Shown one piece after another: positions 17,582-25,783 of a DNA stretch of 38,208 nucleotides. Numbering within the stretch: position 1 is the first letter of the stretch; every line of letters starts with the position of its first letter. The DNA comes from Streptococcus cristatus (lineage in GTDB: Bacteria; Bacillota; Bacilli; Lactobacillales; Streptococcaceae): NCBI RefSeq assembly GCF_003943505.1, contig NZ_RJPS01000011.1:95-38302 (forward strand), in the 5' to 3' direction. Below the pieces are notes generated by a model that saw only the letters and a program-made list of their open reading frames with translations, ran no database searches and was not told where the DNA came from. The position numbers and the translations under genes were made by a program.

Positions 17582-18812
17582 AGAAATGCTAGAGGCCTTC
17601 CGTATTTTGGAAGAGGACAAAGGTATTAAAAAAGAAGATATTATCGAAGCAGTGACAGAATCCCTTCGCTCTGCTTATCGTCGTCGTTACGGTCAGGCAG
17701 ACAGCGCAGCCATTGAGTTTAATGAAAAAACAGGTGATTTCCATGTCTATACTGTCCGTGAAGTCGTGGACGAGGTCTTTGACAGCCGCTTAGAAATCAG
17801 CCTCAAGGACGCCTTAGCTATCAGCTCTGCCTATGAGTTGGGAGATAAGATCAAGTTTGAAGAAGCGCCAGCTGAATTTGGCCGCGTAGCAGCTCAATCT
17901 GCTAAGCAGACCATCATGGAAAAGATGCGCAAACAAACTCGTGCCATCACTTACAATACCTACAAAGAACATGAAAATGAAATCATGTCAGGAACAGTGG
18001 AGCGCTTTGATAATCGCTTTATCTATGTCAATCTAGGCACGATTGAAGCACAATTATCTAAACAAGACCAGATTCCTGGTGAGGTCTTTGCATCTCACGA
18101 TCGCATCGAGGTTTTTGTCTACAAGGTAGAAGATAATCCGCGTGGTGTCAATGTTTTTGTTAGCCGTAGCCATCCAGAGATGATCAAGCGCTTGATGGAG
18201 CAGGAAATTCCTGAAGTTTACGACGGAACTGTTGAAATCATGAGCGTGTCTCGTGAAGCGGGCGATCGGACCAAGGTAGCGGTTCGCAGCCACAATCCAA
18301 ACGTGGATGCGATCGGAACCATCGTCGGACGTGGTGGTGCCAATATCAAGAAGATTACCAGCAAATTCCACCCAGCCAAATACGATGCCAAAAGTGGCCG
18401 TATGATTCCGACTGAGGAAAATATCGATGTTATTGAGTGGGTCGCTGATCCAGCCGAGTACATCTACAATGCCATTGCTCCAGCAGAGGTCGATCAAGTT
18501 ATCTTCCATGCAGAAGACAACAAGCGAGCTTTGGTTGTCGTACCGGATAATAAGCTTTCACTGGCTATCGGCCGTCGTGGTCAAAACGTTCGCTTGGCAG
18601 CACATTTGACTGGCTTTAGAATTGATATCAAGTCAGCTAGCGAATTTGAAGCAATGGAAGCAGCCAACGAGCTTGGTGGATTTGGCCAAGATTACGTACC
18701 AGCCGAAGTAGATGCTCCTTCAGCAGAATTTGAAGCAGAAGAGCTGGCAGATGGTACAGAAGTGGCAACTGAAATCGAACTCGAAGAAAGTGAAGCAGTA
18801 GCCACAGAATAA
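17568..18812 (+). CDS. nusA: Transcription termination/antitermination factor NusA
   Basis: NusA binds RNA polymerase and nascent RNA, tuning pausing, termination and rRNA antitermination. The 414-residue product has the N-terminal polymerase-binding domain (about 1-125), an S1 domain (about 135-200, SGTVERFDNRFIYVNLG) and two KH domains (DAIGTIVGRGGANIKKITSK and LSLAIGRRGQNVRLAAHLTG). After residue 360 only an acidic tail remains, typical of Gram-positive NusA, which lacks the E. coli AR domains. The start is ATG 17568 or 17574 (MSKEML). The ribosome site AAAGGA is too far away in the linear sequence, but an intervening hairpin restores spacing to 17568. Rho-like partners are not in this window. 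Confidence 0.95.
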   Translation: MKMSKEMLEAFRILEEDKGIKKEDIIEAVTESLRSAYRRRYGQADSAAIEFNEKTGDFHVYTVREVVDEVFDSRLEISLKDALAISSAYELGDKIKFEEAPAEFGRVAAQSAKQTIMEKMRKQTRAITYNTYKEHENEIMSGTVERFDNRFIYVNLGTIEAQLSKQDQIPGEVFASHDRIEVFVYKVEDNPRGVNVFVSRSHPEMIKRLMEQEIPEVYDGTVEIMSVSREAGDRTKVAVRSHNPNVDAIGTIVGRGGANIKKITSKFHPAKYDAKSGRMIPTEENIDVIEWVADPAEYIYNAIAPAEVDQVIFHAEDNKRALVVVPDNKLSLAIGRRGQNVRLAAHLTGFRIDIKSASEFEAMEAANELGGFGQDYVPAEVDAPSAEFEAEELADGTEVATEIELEESEAVATE

Positions 18813-18823
18813 GGGAGGCAGAT

Positions 18824-19120
18824 ATGGCAAAAACAAGAAAAATCCCTTTAAGAAAATCAGTTGTATCAAATGAAGTGATTGACAAGCGTGATCTGTTGCG
18901 CATCGTCAAGAATAAAGAAGGTCAGGTATTCATTGATCCGACAGGCAAGGCCAATGGGCGGGGCGCTTATATCAAGCTAGATAATGAAGAAGCTCAGCAA
19001 GCCAAGAAAAAACGGGTATTTAACCGTAGTTTCAGTATGGAAGTAGAAGAAAGCTTCTACGACGAGCTGATTGCCTATGTCGATCACAAGGTCAAGAGAA
19101 GAGAGTTGGGTCTTGAATAA
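18824..19120 (+). CDS. rnpM: YlxR/RnpM family RNA-binding protein
   Basis: This 98-residue protein belongs to the YlxR (DUF448) family. The family signature is a small basic domain with IDKRDLLRIVKNKEGQVFID followed by DPTGKANGRGAYI, all present here. The usual N-terminal 'RKC' motif with a cysteine is replaced by TRKIPLRKSVVSN, so no Cys pair is seen. The Bacillus subtilis member is reported to bind RNase P RNA, giving the name RnpM; a role in nucleoid or RNA binding is expected. It starts at ATG 18824 after GGGAGG, 11 nt past nusA. Its end overlaps the L7Ae-like gene by 8 nt. This order nusA-ylxR-ylxQ-infB is standard in Firmicutes. Confidence 0.9.
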   Translation: MAKTRKIPLRKSVVSNEVIDKRDLLRIVKNKEGQVFIDPTGKANGRGAYIKLDNEEAQQAKKKRVFNRSFSMEVEESFYDELIAYVDHKVKRRELGLE

Positions 19121-19412
19121 AGAAAAACTAGCAAACTTGCTGGGTTTGGCCCAGCGGGCTGGCCGCGTCATTTCAGGAGAAGAATTGGTCATCAAAGCCA
19201 TCCAAGAAGGCAAGGCTCATCTGATCTTTCTAGCTGAAGATGCAGGACCAAATCTGACGAAAAAAATGACTGATAAAAGCCATTATTACAAGATAGAAGT
19301 GTCAACCGTGTTTTCAACACTGGAATTAAGCACTGCGATTGGCAAAGCTCGTAAAGTAGCTGTCGTCACAGATGCTGGTTTTACAAAGAAAATGAGGTCT
19401 CTTATGCAATAG
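19113..19412 (+). CDS. ylxQ: L7Ae/L30e-family K-turn RNA-binding protein YlxQ
   Basis: This 99-residue protein has the L7Ae/L30e/YlxQ fold. Recognisable are [17 protein letters not shown] (the RNA-contacting GLAxRAGxxxxG motif), [19 protein letters not shown], and a C-terminal [12 protein letters not shown] strand. Relatives YbxF and YlxQ bind kink-turn RNA. It starts at TTG 19113 (LNKEKL), the residue where the family begins; longer readings into the ylxR end do not match the family. The start lies inside the last codons of ylxR, so the two are coupled. infB begins 16 nt later. It likely acts on rRNA or other structured RNA in the ribosome-assembly operon. Confidence 0.88.
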   Translation: MNKEKLANLLGLAQRAGRVISGEELVIKAIQEGKAHLIFLAEDAGPNLTKKMTDKSHYYKIEVSTVFSTLELSTAIGKARKVAVVTDAGFTKKMRSLMQ

Positions 19413-19428
19413 AAGAGGAGGACAAGAA

Positions 19429-22230
19429 TTGTCTAGAATTAGATTGTACGAAATCGCAAAAGAACTGGGGAAGGAAAGTAAAGAGGTAGTAGCTCGGGCT
19501 AAGGAATTAGGCCTAGAAGTCAAAAGCCATTCTTCCAGCGTAGAAGAAGAAGCGGGTCAGCGCATCAAGGCTAGCTTCGCGACTAAAGAAGTCGCTAAGC
19601 CCCTTCCAGAGAAAGAAGCGGCTGTCCAGCCCGCACCAAATAAAGTAGCTGAAAAACCAACTGCTCCAGTCCAAAAGAAAATGGCCTCTGCTAAAAAAGA
19701 AGAGCCAAAAGTTGCCGACGCACCAGCAGCTGAGGCTCCAGCTAAACCGGCTCCAGCTCGGCCACAAAGTCGAAATTTTAAGGCAGAGCGTGAAGCACGT
19801 GCTAAGGAACAAGCAGAGCGTCGTAAGCAGCAACAAAATCGGAAACCACAAAATTCTGACCAGAAGGAAGGCAGTGAGCGTGATCGTCGTGACCGCAAGG
19901 CCAACAATGATCGCCAAGAGCGTCGCAATGACCGTCGTGATAATCGTGGTCAAGATGGTCGTCGGAATGGTCAGAATCATCAAGGATTCAACGGTCAAAA
20001 CCGCCAACAGCCTCAAGGGCCGAAAATTGACTTTAAGGCTCGGGCAGCAGCTCTGAAAGCAGAGCAAAATGCGGAGTATGCACGTTCTAGTGAGGAGCGT
20101 TTCAAACAGGCTCAAGTAGCCAAAGAAGCGCAGGAACGCCAGAATAGACGGAAAGAGTCGGTTCAAGCAGAGGCGACAGTTGCTGAAGTAGTCAAGCCTG
20201 CTCCAGCTGAAGCTGTCCAAACGGCCGCTCCTACGCCAGCACAAGCTGCAGTAGACACTCGTCGTAAAAAACAAGCTCGACCAGATAAGAAGCGTGACGA
20301 ATTTGATCACGAAGAAGATGGTCCAAGAAAACAACAAAAGAATCGAAGCAGTCAAAATCAAGTGAGAAATCAAAGAAACAGTAACTGGAATAACAATAAG
20401 AAAAATAAAAAAGGAAAAGGTAACCAGAATCAGGTTCCAAAACCTGTTACAGAACGAAAGTTCCATGAGTTGCCAAGCGAATTCGAATATACGGATGGCA
20501 TGACCGTTGCGGAAATCGCAAAACGGATCAAGCGCGAGCCAGCTGAAATCGTTAAGAAGCTCTTTATGATGGGCGTGATGGCAACGCAAAACCAATCTCT
20601 TGACGGTGATACTATTGAGCTCCTCATGGTGGATTACGGTATCGAAGCTAAGAAGAAGGTGGAAGTTGACACAGCTGACATTGAGCGCTTCTTCGTAGAA
20701 GAAGGTTATATCAACCAAGATGCCTTGGTAGAGCGTCCGCCGGTTGTCACTATCATGGGACACGTTGACCATGGTAAAACAACCCTCTTGGATACTCTAC
20801 GTAACTCTCGTGTTGCGACAGGTGAAGCGGGTGGTATCACTCAGCATATCGGTGCCTACCAGATTGAGGAAAATGGCAAGAAGATTACCTTCTTGGATAC
20901 GCCTGGACACGCGGCCTTTACATCGATGCGTGCGCGTGGTGCTTCTGTTACCGATATTACCATCTTGGTCGTAGCAGCTGATGACGGTGTTATGCCTCAG
21001 ACTATTGAAGCGATCAACCACTCTAAAGCCGCTAATGTGCCAATTATTGTGGCTATCAACAAGATCGATAAGCCAGGTGCCAATCCTGAGCGCGTAATTG
21101 GTGAATTGGCTGAGCATGGTGTTATGTCAACTGCTTGGGGTGGAGATTCTGAGTTTGTTGAAATCTCAGCTAAGTTCAACCAAAACATTGATGAACTCTT
21201 GGAGACGGTCCTTCTTGTAGCTGAAATTCAAGAACTCAAGGCAGATCCGACTGTTCGTGCTATCGGTACTGTTATCGAAGCCCGTTTGGATAAAGGAAAA
21301 GGTGCAGTTGCAACCCTTCTTGTCCAACAAGGTACGCTGAATGTCCAAGATCCAATCGTTGTCGGAAATACCTTCGGACGTGTCCGTGCTATGACCAATG
21401 ACTTAGGTCGTCGTGTCAAAGTGGCAGGTCCATCTACGCCGGTTTCTATCACAGGTCTTAATGAAACTCCGATGGCAGGTGACCACTTTGCCGTCTATGA
21501 AGATGAAAAAGCTGCGCGTGCAGCTGGTGAAGAACGTGCTAAACGTGCCCTTCTTAAACAACGTCAAGCTACTCATCGTGTCAGTCTAGAAAATCTCTTT
21601 GATACCCTCAAAGCTGGTGAAGTGAAGTCTGTTAACGTCATTATCAAAGCCGACGTACAAGGTTCTGTAGAAGCCTTAGCTGCTTCCTTGCAGAAGATTG
21701 AAGTGGAAGGCGTTAAGATTACCATTGTCCACTCAGCGGTTGGTGCTATCAATGAATCCGATGTAACTTTGGCAGAAGCTTCAAATGCCTTTATCATTGG
21801 ATTTAACGTTCGCCCTACACCGCAAGCTCGCCAGCAAGCAGAAGCTGATGATGTAGAAATCCGTCTTCACAGCATTATCTATAAGGTTATCGAAGAAATG
21901 GAAGATGCCATGAAAGGAATGCTGGACCCAGAATACCAAGAAAAAATCATCGGGGAAGCCCTTATCCGCGAAACTTTCAAAGTTTCCAAGGTTGGTACTA
22001 TCGGTGGATTTATGGTTATCAATGGTAAAGTTACTCGTGATTCCAAGGTTCGTGTCATCCGTGATGGCGTCGTGATTTACGACGGTCAATTGGCTAGCTT
22101 GAAGCACTTCAAGGATGATGTGAAAGAAGTTACTAACGGCCGCGAAGGTGGTCTCATGATTGACGGCTATAACGATATCCAAGTGGATGATACGATTGAA
22201 GCCTATATCATGGAAGAAATTAAGAAATAA
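19429..22230 (+). CDS. infB: Translation initiation factor IF-2
   Basis: IF-2 is the GTPase that delivers formyl-Met-tRNA to the 30S and joins subunits. At 933 residues it is normal for streptococci. The N-terminal IF2_N domain (1-52) is followed by a long Ala/Pro/Lys then Arg/Asn/Gln-rich linker (about 55-345), a second IF2_N domain (about 347-415), and the G domain with GHVDHGKT (about 444-451), DTPGHAAF and NKID. Domains II-III and IV follow (ending [15 protein letters not shown]). The TTG start at 19429 follows AGAGGAGG (19414-19421) and matches the known N-terminus. It lies 16 nt past ylxQ. The C-terminal part is almost identical to pneumococcal IF-2, while the linker is diverged and repetitive. 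Confidence 0.96.
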   Translation: MSRIRLYEIAKELGKESKEVVARAKELGLEVKSHSSSVEEEAGQRIKASFATKEVAKPLPEKEAAVQPAPNKVAEKPTAPVQKKMASAKKEEPKVADAPAAEAPAKPAPARPQSRNFKAEREARAKEQAERRKQQQNRKPQNSDQKEGSERDRRDRKANNDRQERRNDRRDNRGQDGRRNGQNHQGFNGQNRQQPQGPKIDFKARAAALKAEQNAEYARSSEERFKQAQVAKEAQERQNRRKESVQAEATVAEVVKPAPAEAVQTAAPTPAQAAVDTRRKKQARPDKKRDEFDHEEDGPRKQQKNRSSQNQVRNQRNSNWNNNKKNKKGKGNQNQVPKPVTERKFHELPSEFEYTDGMTVAEIAKRIKREPAEIVKKLFMMGVMATQNQSLDGDTIELLMVDYGIEAKKKVEVDTADIERFFVEEGYINQDALVERPPVVTIMGHVDHGKTTLLDTLRNSRVATGEAGGITQHIGAYQIEENGKKITFLDTPGHAAFTSMRARGASVTDITILVVAADDGVMPQTIEAINHSKAANVPIIVAINKIDKPGANPERVIGELAEHGVMSTAWGGDSEFVEISAKFNQNIDELLETVLLVAEIQELKADPTVRAIGTVIEARLDKGKGAVATLLVQQGTLNVQDPIVVGNTFGRVRAMTNDLGRRVKVAGPSTPVSITGLNETPMAGDHFAVYEDEKAARAAGEERAKRALLKQRQATHRVSLENLFDTLKAGEVKSVNVIIKADVQGSVEALAASLQKIEVEGVKITIVHSAVGAINESDVTLAEASNAFIIGFNVRPTPQARQQAEADDVEIRLHSIIYKVIEEMEDAMKGMLDPEYQEKIIGEALIRETFKVSKVGTIGGFMVINGKVTRDSKVRVIRDGVVIYDGQLASLKHFKDDVKEVTNGREGGLMIDGYNDIQVDDTIEAYIMEEIKK

Positions 22231-22244
22231 GAGAAATACGTCGA

Positions 22245-22315
22245 AAACTCTCAGTGAAAAGCATATTGGGTGGAAGTCGATACTTCTATCCCAAGCACCT
22301 TTTCACAAAGAGTTT
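22245..22315 (+). repeat. Long imperfect inverted repeat after infB
   Basis: AAACTCT (22245-22251) pairs with AGAGTTT (22309-22315), GTGAAAAG (22254-22261) with CTTTTCAC (22299-22306), and inside TTGGG/CCCAA and GAAGT/ACTTC, over a short CGAT loop. No T tract follows, so it may be a partial terminator, an mRNA-end structure or a small mobile repeat. No second copy is seen in the window. Confidence 0.7.
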
Positions 22316-22349
22316 AGAGCGAATTTCATTCAACTAAAACTAAAAATAT

Positions 22350-22524
22350 GAGAGTGGGACAGAAATCGGTAATTCGTTAGAATTCGATTTCGTCGTCCCA
22401 CCTCCGCACAGTTGAGCAGGGCTGTAAAAGCTGATGAAATCAGCGTAATAGAGCCCACTCAACTACTGCGTCTTACTCGATAATCCAAAGACAATTGAGA
22501 GGCTAGGACTTTTGTCCCAGCCTC
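22350..22524 (+). repeat. 175-bp intergenic repeat, copy 1, three nested hairpins
   Basis: A 175-bp element between infB and rbfA with a second copy of the same length at 36358-36532 (11 differences by my count). Its ends are imperfect inverted repeats: GAGAGTGGGACA left, TGTCCCAGCCTC right. Inside are three successive nested hairpins. First: GTGGGAC/GTCCCAC, then AAATCG/CGATTT and AATTC/GAATT. Second: AGTTGAG/CTCAACT, then GGGCT/AGCCC and GCTGAT/ATCAGC. Third: GAGGCT/AGCCTC, then GGAC/GTCC. It encodes no protein. With the hairpin before it, it fills the 328 bp between infB and rbfA. Confidence 0.9.
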
Positions 22525-22558
22525 ATATTGCAGAAGAAAAAATTAGAAAGGAAATCCT

Positions 22559-22909
22559 ATGGCAAATCATTTTCGTACCGACCGTGTAGGAATGGAAATC
22601 AAACGTGAAGTCAATGAGATTTTGCAAAAGAGAGTCCGTGATCCACGTGTTCAAGGTGTGACCATTACCGATGTCCAAATGCTGGGCGATCTGTCTATGG
22701 CCAAGGTCTACTATAGTATCATGAGTGACTTGGCTTCGGACAATCAAAAGGCGCAGCTGGGCTTGGAAAAGGCAACCGGCACCATTAAGCGTGAATTGGG
22801 TCGAAACCTCAAGATGTATAAGATTCCAGATTTGACCTTCGTCAAAGACGAGTCTATTGAGTACGGTAACAAGATTGACCAGATGCTACGCAATCTGGAA
22901 AAACATTAA
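22559..22909 (+). CDS. rbfA: Ribosome-binding factor A
   Basis: RbfA is a small KH-like protein that binds the 30S near 16S helix 1 and is needed for late maturation and cold adaptation. The 116-residue product matches closely: [20 protein letters not shown] at the N-terminus, [20 protein letters not shown] in the core, and an end with [11 protein letters not shown]. The KH fold's Ala-Gly-like kink lies around residue 75-80. The start at ATG 22559 follows AAAGGAAA (22547-22554). It closes the rimP-nusA-infB operon, though the 175-bp repeat separates it from infB; whether it is always read through is uncertain. A terminator follows directly. Confidence 0.95.
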   Translation: MANHFRTDRVGMEIKREVNEILQKRVRDPRVQGVTITDVQMLGDLSMAKVYYSIMSDLASDNQKAQLGLEKATGTIKRELGRNLKMYKIPDLTFVKDESIEYGNKIDQMLRNLEKH

Positions 22910-22915
22910 TGAAAA

Positions 22916-22962
22916 GAGTGAGATGGGACAGTGTTTACGAGTTCTGTCTCACTTTTATTTTT
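22916..22962 (+). terminator. Terminator of the infB-rbfA operon
   Basis: GTGAG (22918-22922) and ACAG pair with CTGT and CTCAC (22944-22952), leaving a small bulge, then TTTTATTTTT. The left arm includes TGGGACAG, the same core as the end of the 175-bp repeat. Confidence 0.75.
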
Positions 22963-22994
22963 GAAAATACTTTTTAAAAGTTTTGAAAAAGGTG

Positions 22995-23023
22995 TTGACA
23001 AGTGGAGATTATCCTGTTATACT
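22995..23023 (+). promoter_or_regulatory. Promoter of tRNA-Leu
   Basis: TTGACA (22995-23000) and TATACT (23018-23023) are 17 nt apart, with TG at 23015-23016: a near-consensus strong promoter 17 nt before the mature tRNA. Confidence 0.85.
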
Positions 23024-23039
23024 AGTAAAGTACTCAATC

Positions 23040-23125
23040 GCGGGGATGGCGGAATTGGCAGACGCGCAGGACTAAGGATCCTGTGACCGCTTTAGGTCGT
23101 GAGGGTTCAAGTCCCTCTCTCCGCA
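23040..23125 (+). tRNA. tRNA-Leu (anticodon AAG)
   Basis: An 86-nt class II tRNA. The acceptor GCGGGGA (23040-23046) pairs with TCTCCGC (23118-23124, one G-T pair), with discriminator A. The anticodon stem CAGGA/TCCTG encloses loop CTAAGGA, giving anticodon AAG at 23074-23076. A long variable arm (GACC/GGTC) and the T arm GAGGG-TTCAAGT-CCCTC are complete. CCA is not encoded. It would read CUU and, if A34 becomes inosine, CUC. Confidence 0.97.
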
Positions 23126-23132
23126 TAGGATT

Positions 23133-23155
23133 AGCTGACTTCGGTCAGTTTTTTT
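23133..23155 (+). terminator. Terminator of tRNA-Leu
   Basis: CTGAC (23135-23139), stable TTCG tetraloop, GTCAG (23144-23148), then seven T. Confidence 0.92.
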
Positions 23156-23247
23156 GTTTTCTCAAAGAAGCTGAAGATGCCTGAATTCAAAAATTGCTTG
23201 GGAATTACTTAAAATTTCAGGAAAAACTAGCAATTTTAGTGAAAAAG

Positions 23248-23256
23248 TGATAAAAT
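23248..23256 (+). promoter_or_regulatory. Probable extended -10 promoter of fba
   Basis: TGATAAAAT at 23248-23256 lies 52 nt before the ATG; -35 is unclear. The gene's strong codon bias suggests high expression. Confidence 0.5.
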
Positions 23257-23307
23257 AAACAATGTAAGTGGTTCATTCCACAAAAAATAAGAGGAGGCCT
23301 ATTACAA

Positions 23308-24189
23308 ATGGCAATCGTTTCAGCAGAAAAATTTGTCCAAGCAGCTCGTGACCATGGTTATGCAGTTGGTGGATTTAACACAAACAACCTTGAGTGGACT
23401 CAAGCAATCCTGCGTGCGGCAGAAGCTAAAAAAGCACCAGTTTTGATCCAAACTTCAATGGGTGCTGCTAAATACATGGGTGGTTACAAAGTTGCTCGCA
23501 ACTTGATCGCTAACCTTGTTGAATCAATGGGTATCACTGTACCAGTAGCGATCCACCTTGACCACGGTCACTACGAAGATGCACTTGAGTGTATTCAAGT
23601 TGGTTATACTTCAGTTATGTTTGACGGTTCACACCTTCCAGTTGAAGAAAACCTTGAAAAAGCTCGTAAAGTTGTAGAATTTGCTCACGCAAATGGTGTA
23701 TCAGTAGAAGCTGAAGTTGGAACTATCGGTGGTGAAGAAGACGGAATCATCGGTGATGGTGAATTGGCTCCAATCGAAGATGCTAAAGCAATGGTTGCAA
23801 CTGGTATCGACTTCTTGGCAGCTGGTATCGGTAATATCCACGGTCCATACCCTGCAAACTGGAAAGGTCTTCATCTTGACCACTTGCAAAAATTGACTGA
23901 AGCTGTACCAGGATTCCCAATCGTATTGCACGGTGGTTCAGGTATCCCTGATGACCAAATCCAAGCAGCTATCAAACTTGGTGTTGCAAAAGTTAACGTT
24001 AATACTGAATGCCAAATCGCATTCGCTAACGCAACTCGTAAATTTGCTCGTGACTACGAAGCAAACGAAGCAGAATACGACAAGAAGAAACTCTTCGACC
24101 CACGTAAATTCTTGGCTGACGGTGTAAAAGCTATCCAAGCATCAGTTGAAGAGCGTATCGATGTATTCGGTTCAGAAGGTAAAGCATAA
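23308..24189 (+). CDS. fba: Fructose-1,6-bisphosphate aldolase, class II
   Basis: This 293-residue metalloenzyme splits fructose-1,6-bisphosphate in glycolysis and gluconeogenesis. Class II features are present: zinc ligands in VPVAIHLDHGHYEDALE (the HxxH-type region with the catalytic Asp), EAEVGTIGGEEDG, the second zinc His in HGPYP, the phosphate-binding loop LHGGSGIPDDQI, and NVNTECQIAF. The start at ATG 23308 follows a consensus GAGGAGG (about 23291-23297). Codon use is strongly biased (GGT, GCT, CGT, CCA), as expected for one of the most abundant proteins. It stands alone between its promoter and a strong terminator. Confidence 0.96.
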   Translation: MAIVSAEKFVQAARDHGYAVGGFNTNNLEWTQAILRAAEAKKAPVLIQTSMGAAKYMGGYKVARNLIANLVESMGITVPVAIHLDHGHYEDALECIQVGYTSVMFDGSHLPVEENLEKARKVVEFAHANGVSVEAEVGTIGGEEDGIIGDGELAPIEDAKAMVATGIDFLAAGIGNIHGPYPANWKGLHLDHLQKLTEAVPGFPIVLHGGSGIPDDQIQAAIKLGVAKVNVNTECQIAFANATRKFARDYEANEAEYDKKKLFDPRKFLADGVKAIQASVEERIDVFGSEGKA

Positions 24190-24215
24190 GAAGCTTGTAA
24201 AAGCTTAATATAACA

Positions 24216-24246
24216 GGGTTTATCCGATTTGGATAAACCTTTTTTC
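24216..24246 (+). terminator. Terminator of fba
   Basis: GGTTTATCC (24217-24225) pairs perfectly with GGATAAACC (24231-24239), followed by TTTTTTT. Confidence 0.95.
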
Positions 24247-24272
24247 TTTGTTTTGCCACAAATTTGCCACAC

Positions 24273-24458
24273 TTATTTAGTTAACGAATCTAATACAGGA
24301 ATAATGAGATCTTTTGTTTTTTGTGTAAGGTGCAAATAGATATCTGTAACACGACTTCCTCGTGTGTACCCAACACGATCTTGAATTGCTTCGAGTGGAA
24401 TTCCTTGCTCAGCTAAAAAACTGATACGTGTGTGACGAAAAATGTGAGTTGAAATAGA
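24273..24458 (-). pseudogene. C-terminal remnant of a tyrosine recombinase (phage/ICE integrase)
   Basis: Read leftward, this 61-codon fragment gives STHIFRHTRISFLAEQGIPL and GYTRGSRVTDIYLHLTQKTK, ending in TAA at 24273-24275. It shows the HxxR box (HIFRHTR) and the catalytic tyrosine in DIYLHL, diagnostic of the tyrosine recombinase C-terminus. Two TGA codons (24459-24464) stop the frame upstream, and the N-terminal and core-binding domains are absent, so it cannot be active. Just beyond the stop are two direct TTGCCACA copies (24254-24271), which could be arm sites or part of an attachment region. It lies right after the fba terminator and marks the left edge of an accessory segment. The source element is unknown. 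Confidence 0.8.
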
Positions 24459-24577
24459 TCATCATTAGTACGAGAGTTTGAGCGCCGACGTTTAACGTTT
24501 GAATTAGAATGACAGGAATAGCTAGTACAAAAGCTTCAAATATTTTAAAGATGGCATAAAAATAGTAATTGAACATA

Positions 24578-24586
24578 TGGTATAAT
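24578..24586 (+). promoter_or_regulatory. Extended -10 promoter of the methyltransferase gene
   Basis: TGGTATAAT at 24578-24586, with a second TATAAT-like run next to it; about 73 nt before the start. The stretch from 24459 to 24577 holds no supported gene. Confidence 0.5.
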
Positions 24587-24658
24587 ATAATGAAATCAAG
24601 TAATGGCAACACATCTAACTTAAATCGAAATAGTATAAAATTACGAGGAGATTATAAG

Positions 24659-25423
24659 ATGAACGATTATATAAAATTCAATGAAGATAGATGGAATAAT
24701 ATAAAAAATGACTATACTGAACCATTGACACATGAAGAATTAGAAGAAGTTAGAAAACATCCAATTTCTGTTGCCTTAACTGTTGGAAAAAAAGTTCCGA
24801 AAGAATGGTTTGAAAAAGCCAACGGAAAAAAGATATTAGGTTTAGCTTGTGGTGGTGGACAGCAGGGACCCGTTTTTGCTGCAAAAGGTTATGATGTAAC
24901 CATCATGGATTTTTCTAAATCACAATTAGAAAGAGATGAGTTGGTTACTAAAAGAGAAGGTTTAAAGATCAATACAGTTCAAGGCGATATGACAAAACCA
25001 TTTCCATTTGAAAATGAAACGTTTGATATTATTTTTAATCCAGTTTCAAATGTATATATAGAAGATTTAGAAAACATGTATAAAGAAGCCTCTCGAGTAT
25101 TGAAAAAGGGCGGATTGTTAATGGTCGGGTTTATGAACCCTTGGATATACATGTATGATGCTGACATTGTATGGGACAAACCCGATGAGGAATTACTTTT
25201 AAAGTTTTCACTACCTTTTAATTCAAGAGAGCTTGAAGAGAAAGGCAAAATAACTATAAATCCGGAATATGGATATGAATTTAGCCATACCTTAGAAACT
25301 CAGATTAGAGGACAACTTAAAAATGGTCTCGCTATGATAGATTTTTATGAATCGTGTGACAAAAGAAATCGATTATCACGTTATGGAAATGACTATATAG
25401 CTACACTCTGCATTAAACTATAA
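24659..25423 (+). CDS. Class I SAM-dependent methyltransferase (type 11-like)
   Basis: The 254-residue protein has a Rossmann methyltransferase core: motif I ILGLACGGGQQGPVFAAKGY (about residues 59-78), an acidic end of strand 2 (VTIMDFSKSQLE), then INTVQGDMTKPFPFENETFD and FNPVSNVYIEDLENMYKEAS, and VLKKGGLLMVGFMNP as strand 5. The substrate is unknown; relatives include small-molecule and ubiquinone-biosynthesis-like methyltransferases. The start is ATG 24659 after CGAGGAGA (about 24644-24651). Codon use is AT-rich (AAA, GAA, TTA, ATA) and unlike the neighbouring core genes, and the gene lies between an integrase remnant and a TnpW-like gene, so it is probably mobile-element cargo. Translation from ATG 24569 would have no ribosome site. 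Confidence 0.85.
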   Translation: MNDYIKFNEDRWNNIKNDYTEPLTHEELEEVRKHPISVALTVGKKVPKEWFEKANGKKILGLACGGGQQGPVFAAKGYDVTIMDFSKSQLERDELVTKREGLKINTVQGDMTKPFPFENETFDIIFNPVSNVYIEDLENMYKEASRVLKKGGLLMVGFMNPWIYMYDADIVWDKPDEELLLKFSLPFNSRELEEKGKITINPEYGYEFSHTLETQIRGQLKNGLAMIDFYESCDKRNRLSRYGNDYIATLCIKL

Positions 25424-25527
25424 TCTTATAGAGCATACTTTAGGAGAATAGCCCGTTTTGTTTTCCGTAAGGGTTAAAATCTAAATCTCAGTTTGTCAAA
25501 GTAAAACAATTAAATAAAATTAAAGAG

Positions 25528-25563
25528 AGGAAGTAAAAGCAAATAGTCGCTACTTCCTTTTTT
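25528..25563 (+). terminator. Terminator after the methyltransferase
   Basis: AGGAAGTA (25528-25535) pairs perfectly with TACTTCCT (25551-25558) across a 15-base loop, then a T run. The left arm includes AGAGAGGAAG, so it also contains a ribosome-site-like sequence. Confidence 0.8.
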
Positions 25564-25564
25564 G

Positions 25565-25783
25565 GTGTCAAAAATTCAAAAACGGAAAGGAAAATTTATA
25601 GAAGAACTGAAAAATACAGATAAAAAAGGCATTAGCACAAAGAGAAAGATTGGAAAGACCAGCGATGAGGTTGTTGTCCATTTCAATGAAAATGCAACTG
25701 AAACAATGCAAGATAAACTTACAAGAATAATGCTGAGGGAGCTTAGGAGAAAATTGGACGAAAAAAATGATGATTTTGATTAA
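25565..25783 (+). CDS. TnpW-like small transposon-associated protein, possibly a remnant
   Basis: This 72-residue basic/acidic protein has KRKIGKTSDEVVVHFNENA and ETMQDKLTRIMLREL. From memory this resembles the TnpW family of integrative elements, whose pattern is 'KIGxTxYxVxVHFxxxxxETxxDKxxRLI'; the function of that family is unknown. The frame begins at GTG 25565 (or TTG 25562) directly on the T tract of the preceding terminator, with no ribosome site. This suggests the 5' end was lost or that the start is not here. It lies in the AT-rich island after the methyltransferase. I am fairly sure it is coding-derived and less sure of the name. Confidence 0.45.
   Translation: MSKIQKRKGKFIEELKNTDKKGISTKRKIGKTSDEVVVHFNENATETMQDKLTRIMLRELRRKLDEKNDDFD

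Noticed and set aside
18054..18509. A 151-codon leftward frame opposite nusA
   Set aside because: It mirrors the S1/KH region of NusA and shows no independent coding evidence.
19513..20772. A 419-codon leftward open frame opposite infB
   Set aside because: It is antisense to the conserved infB frame, Phe/Leu/Ser-rich as expected from reversed Ala/Lys/Arg codons, and has no ribosome site or family motif.
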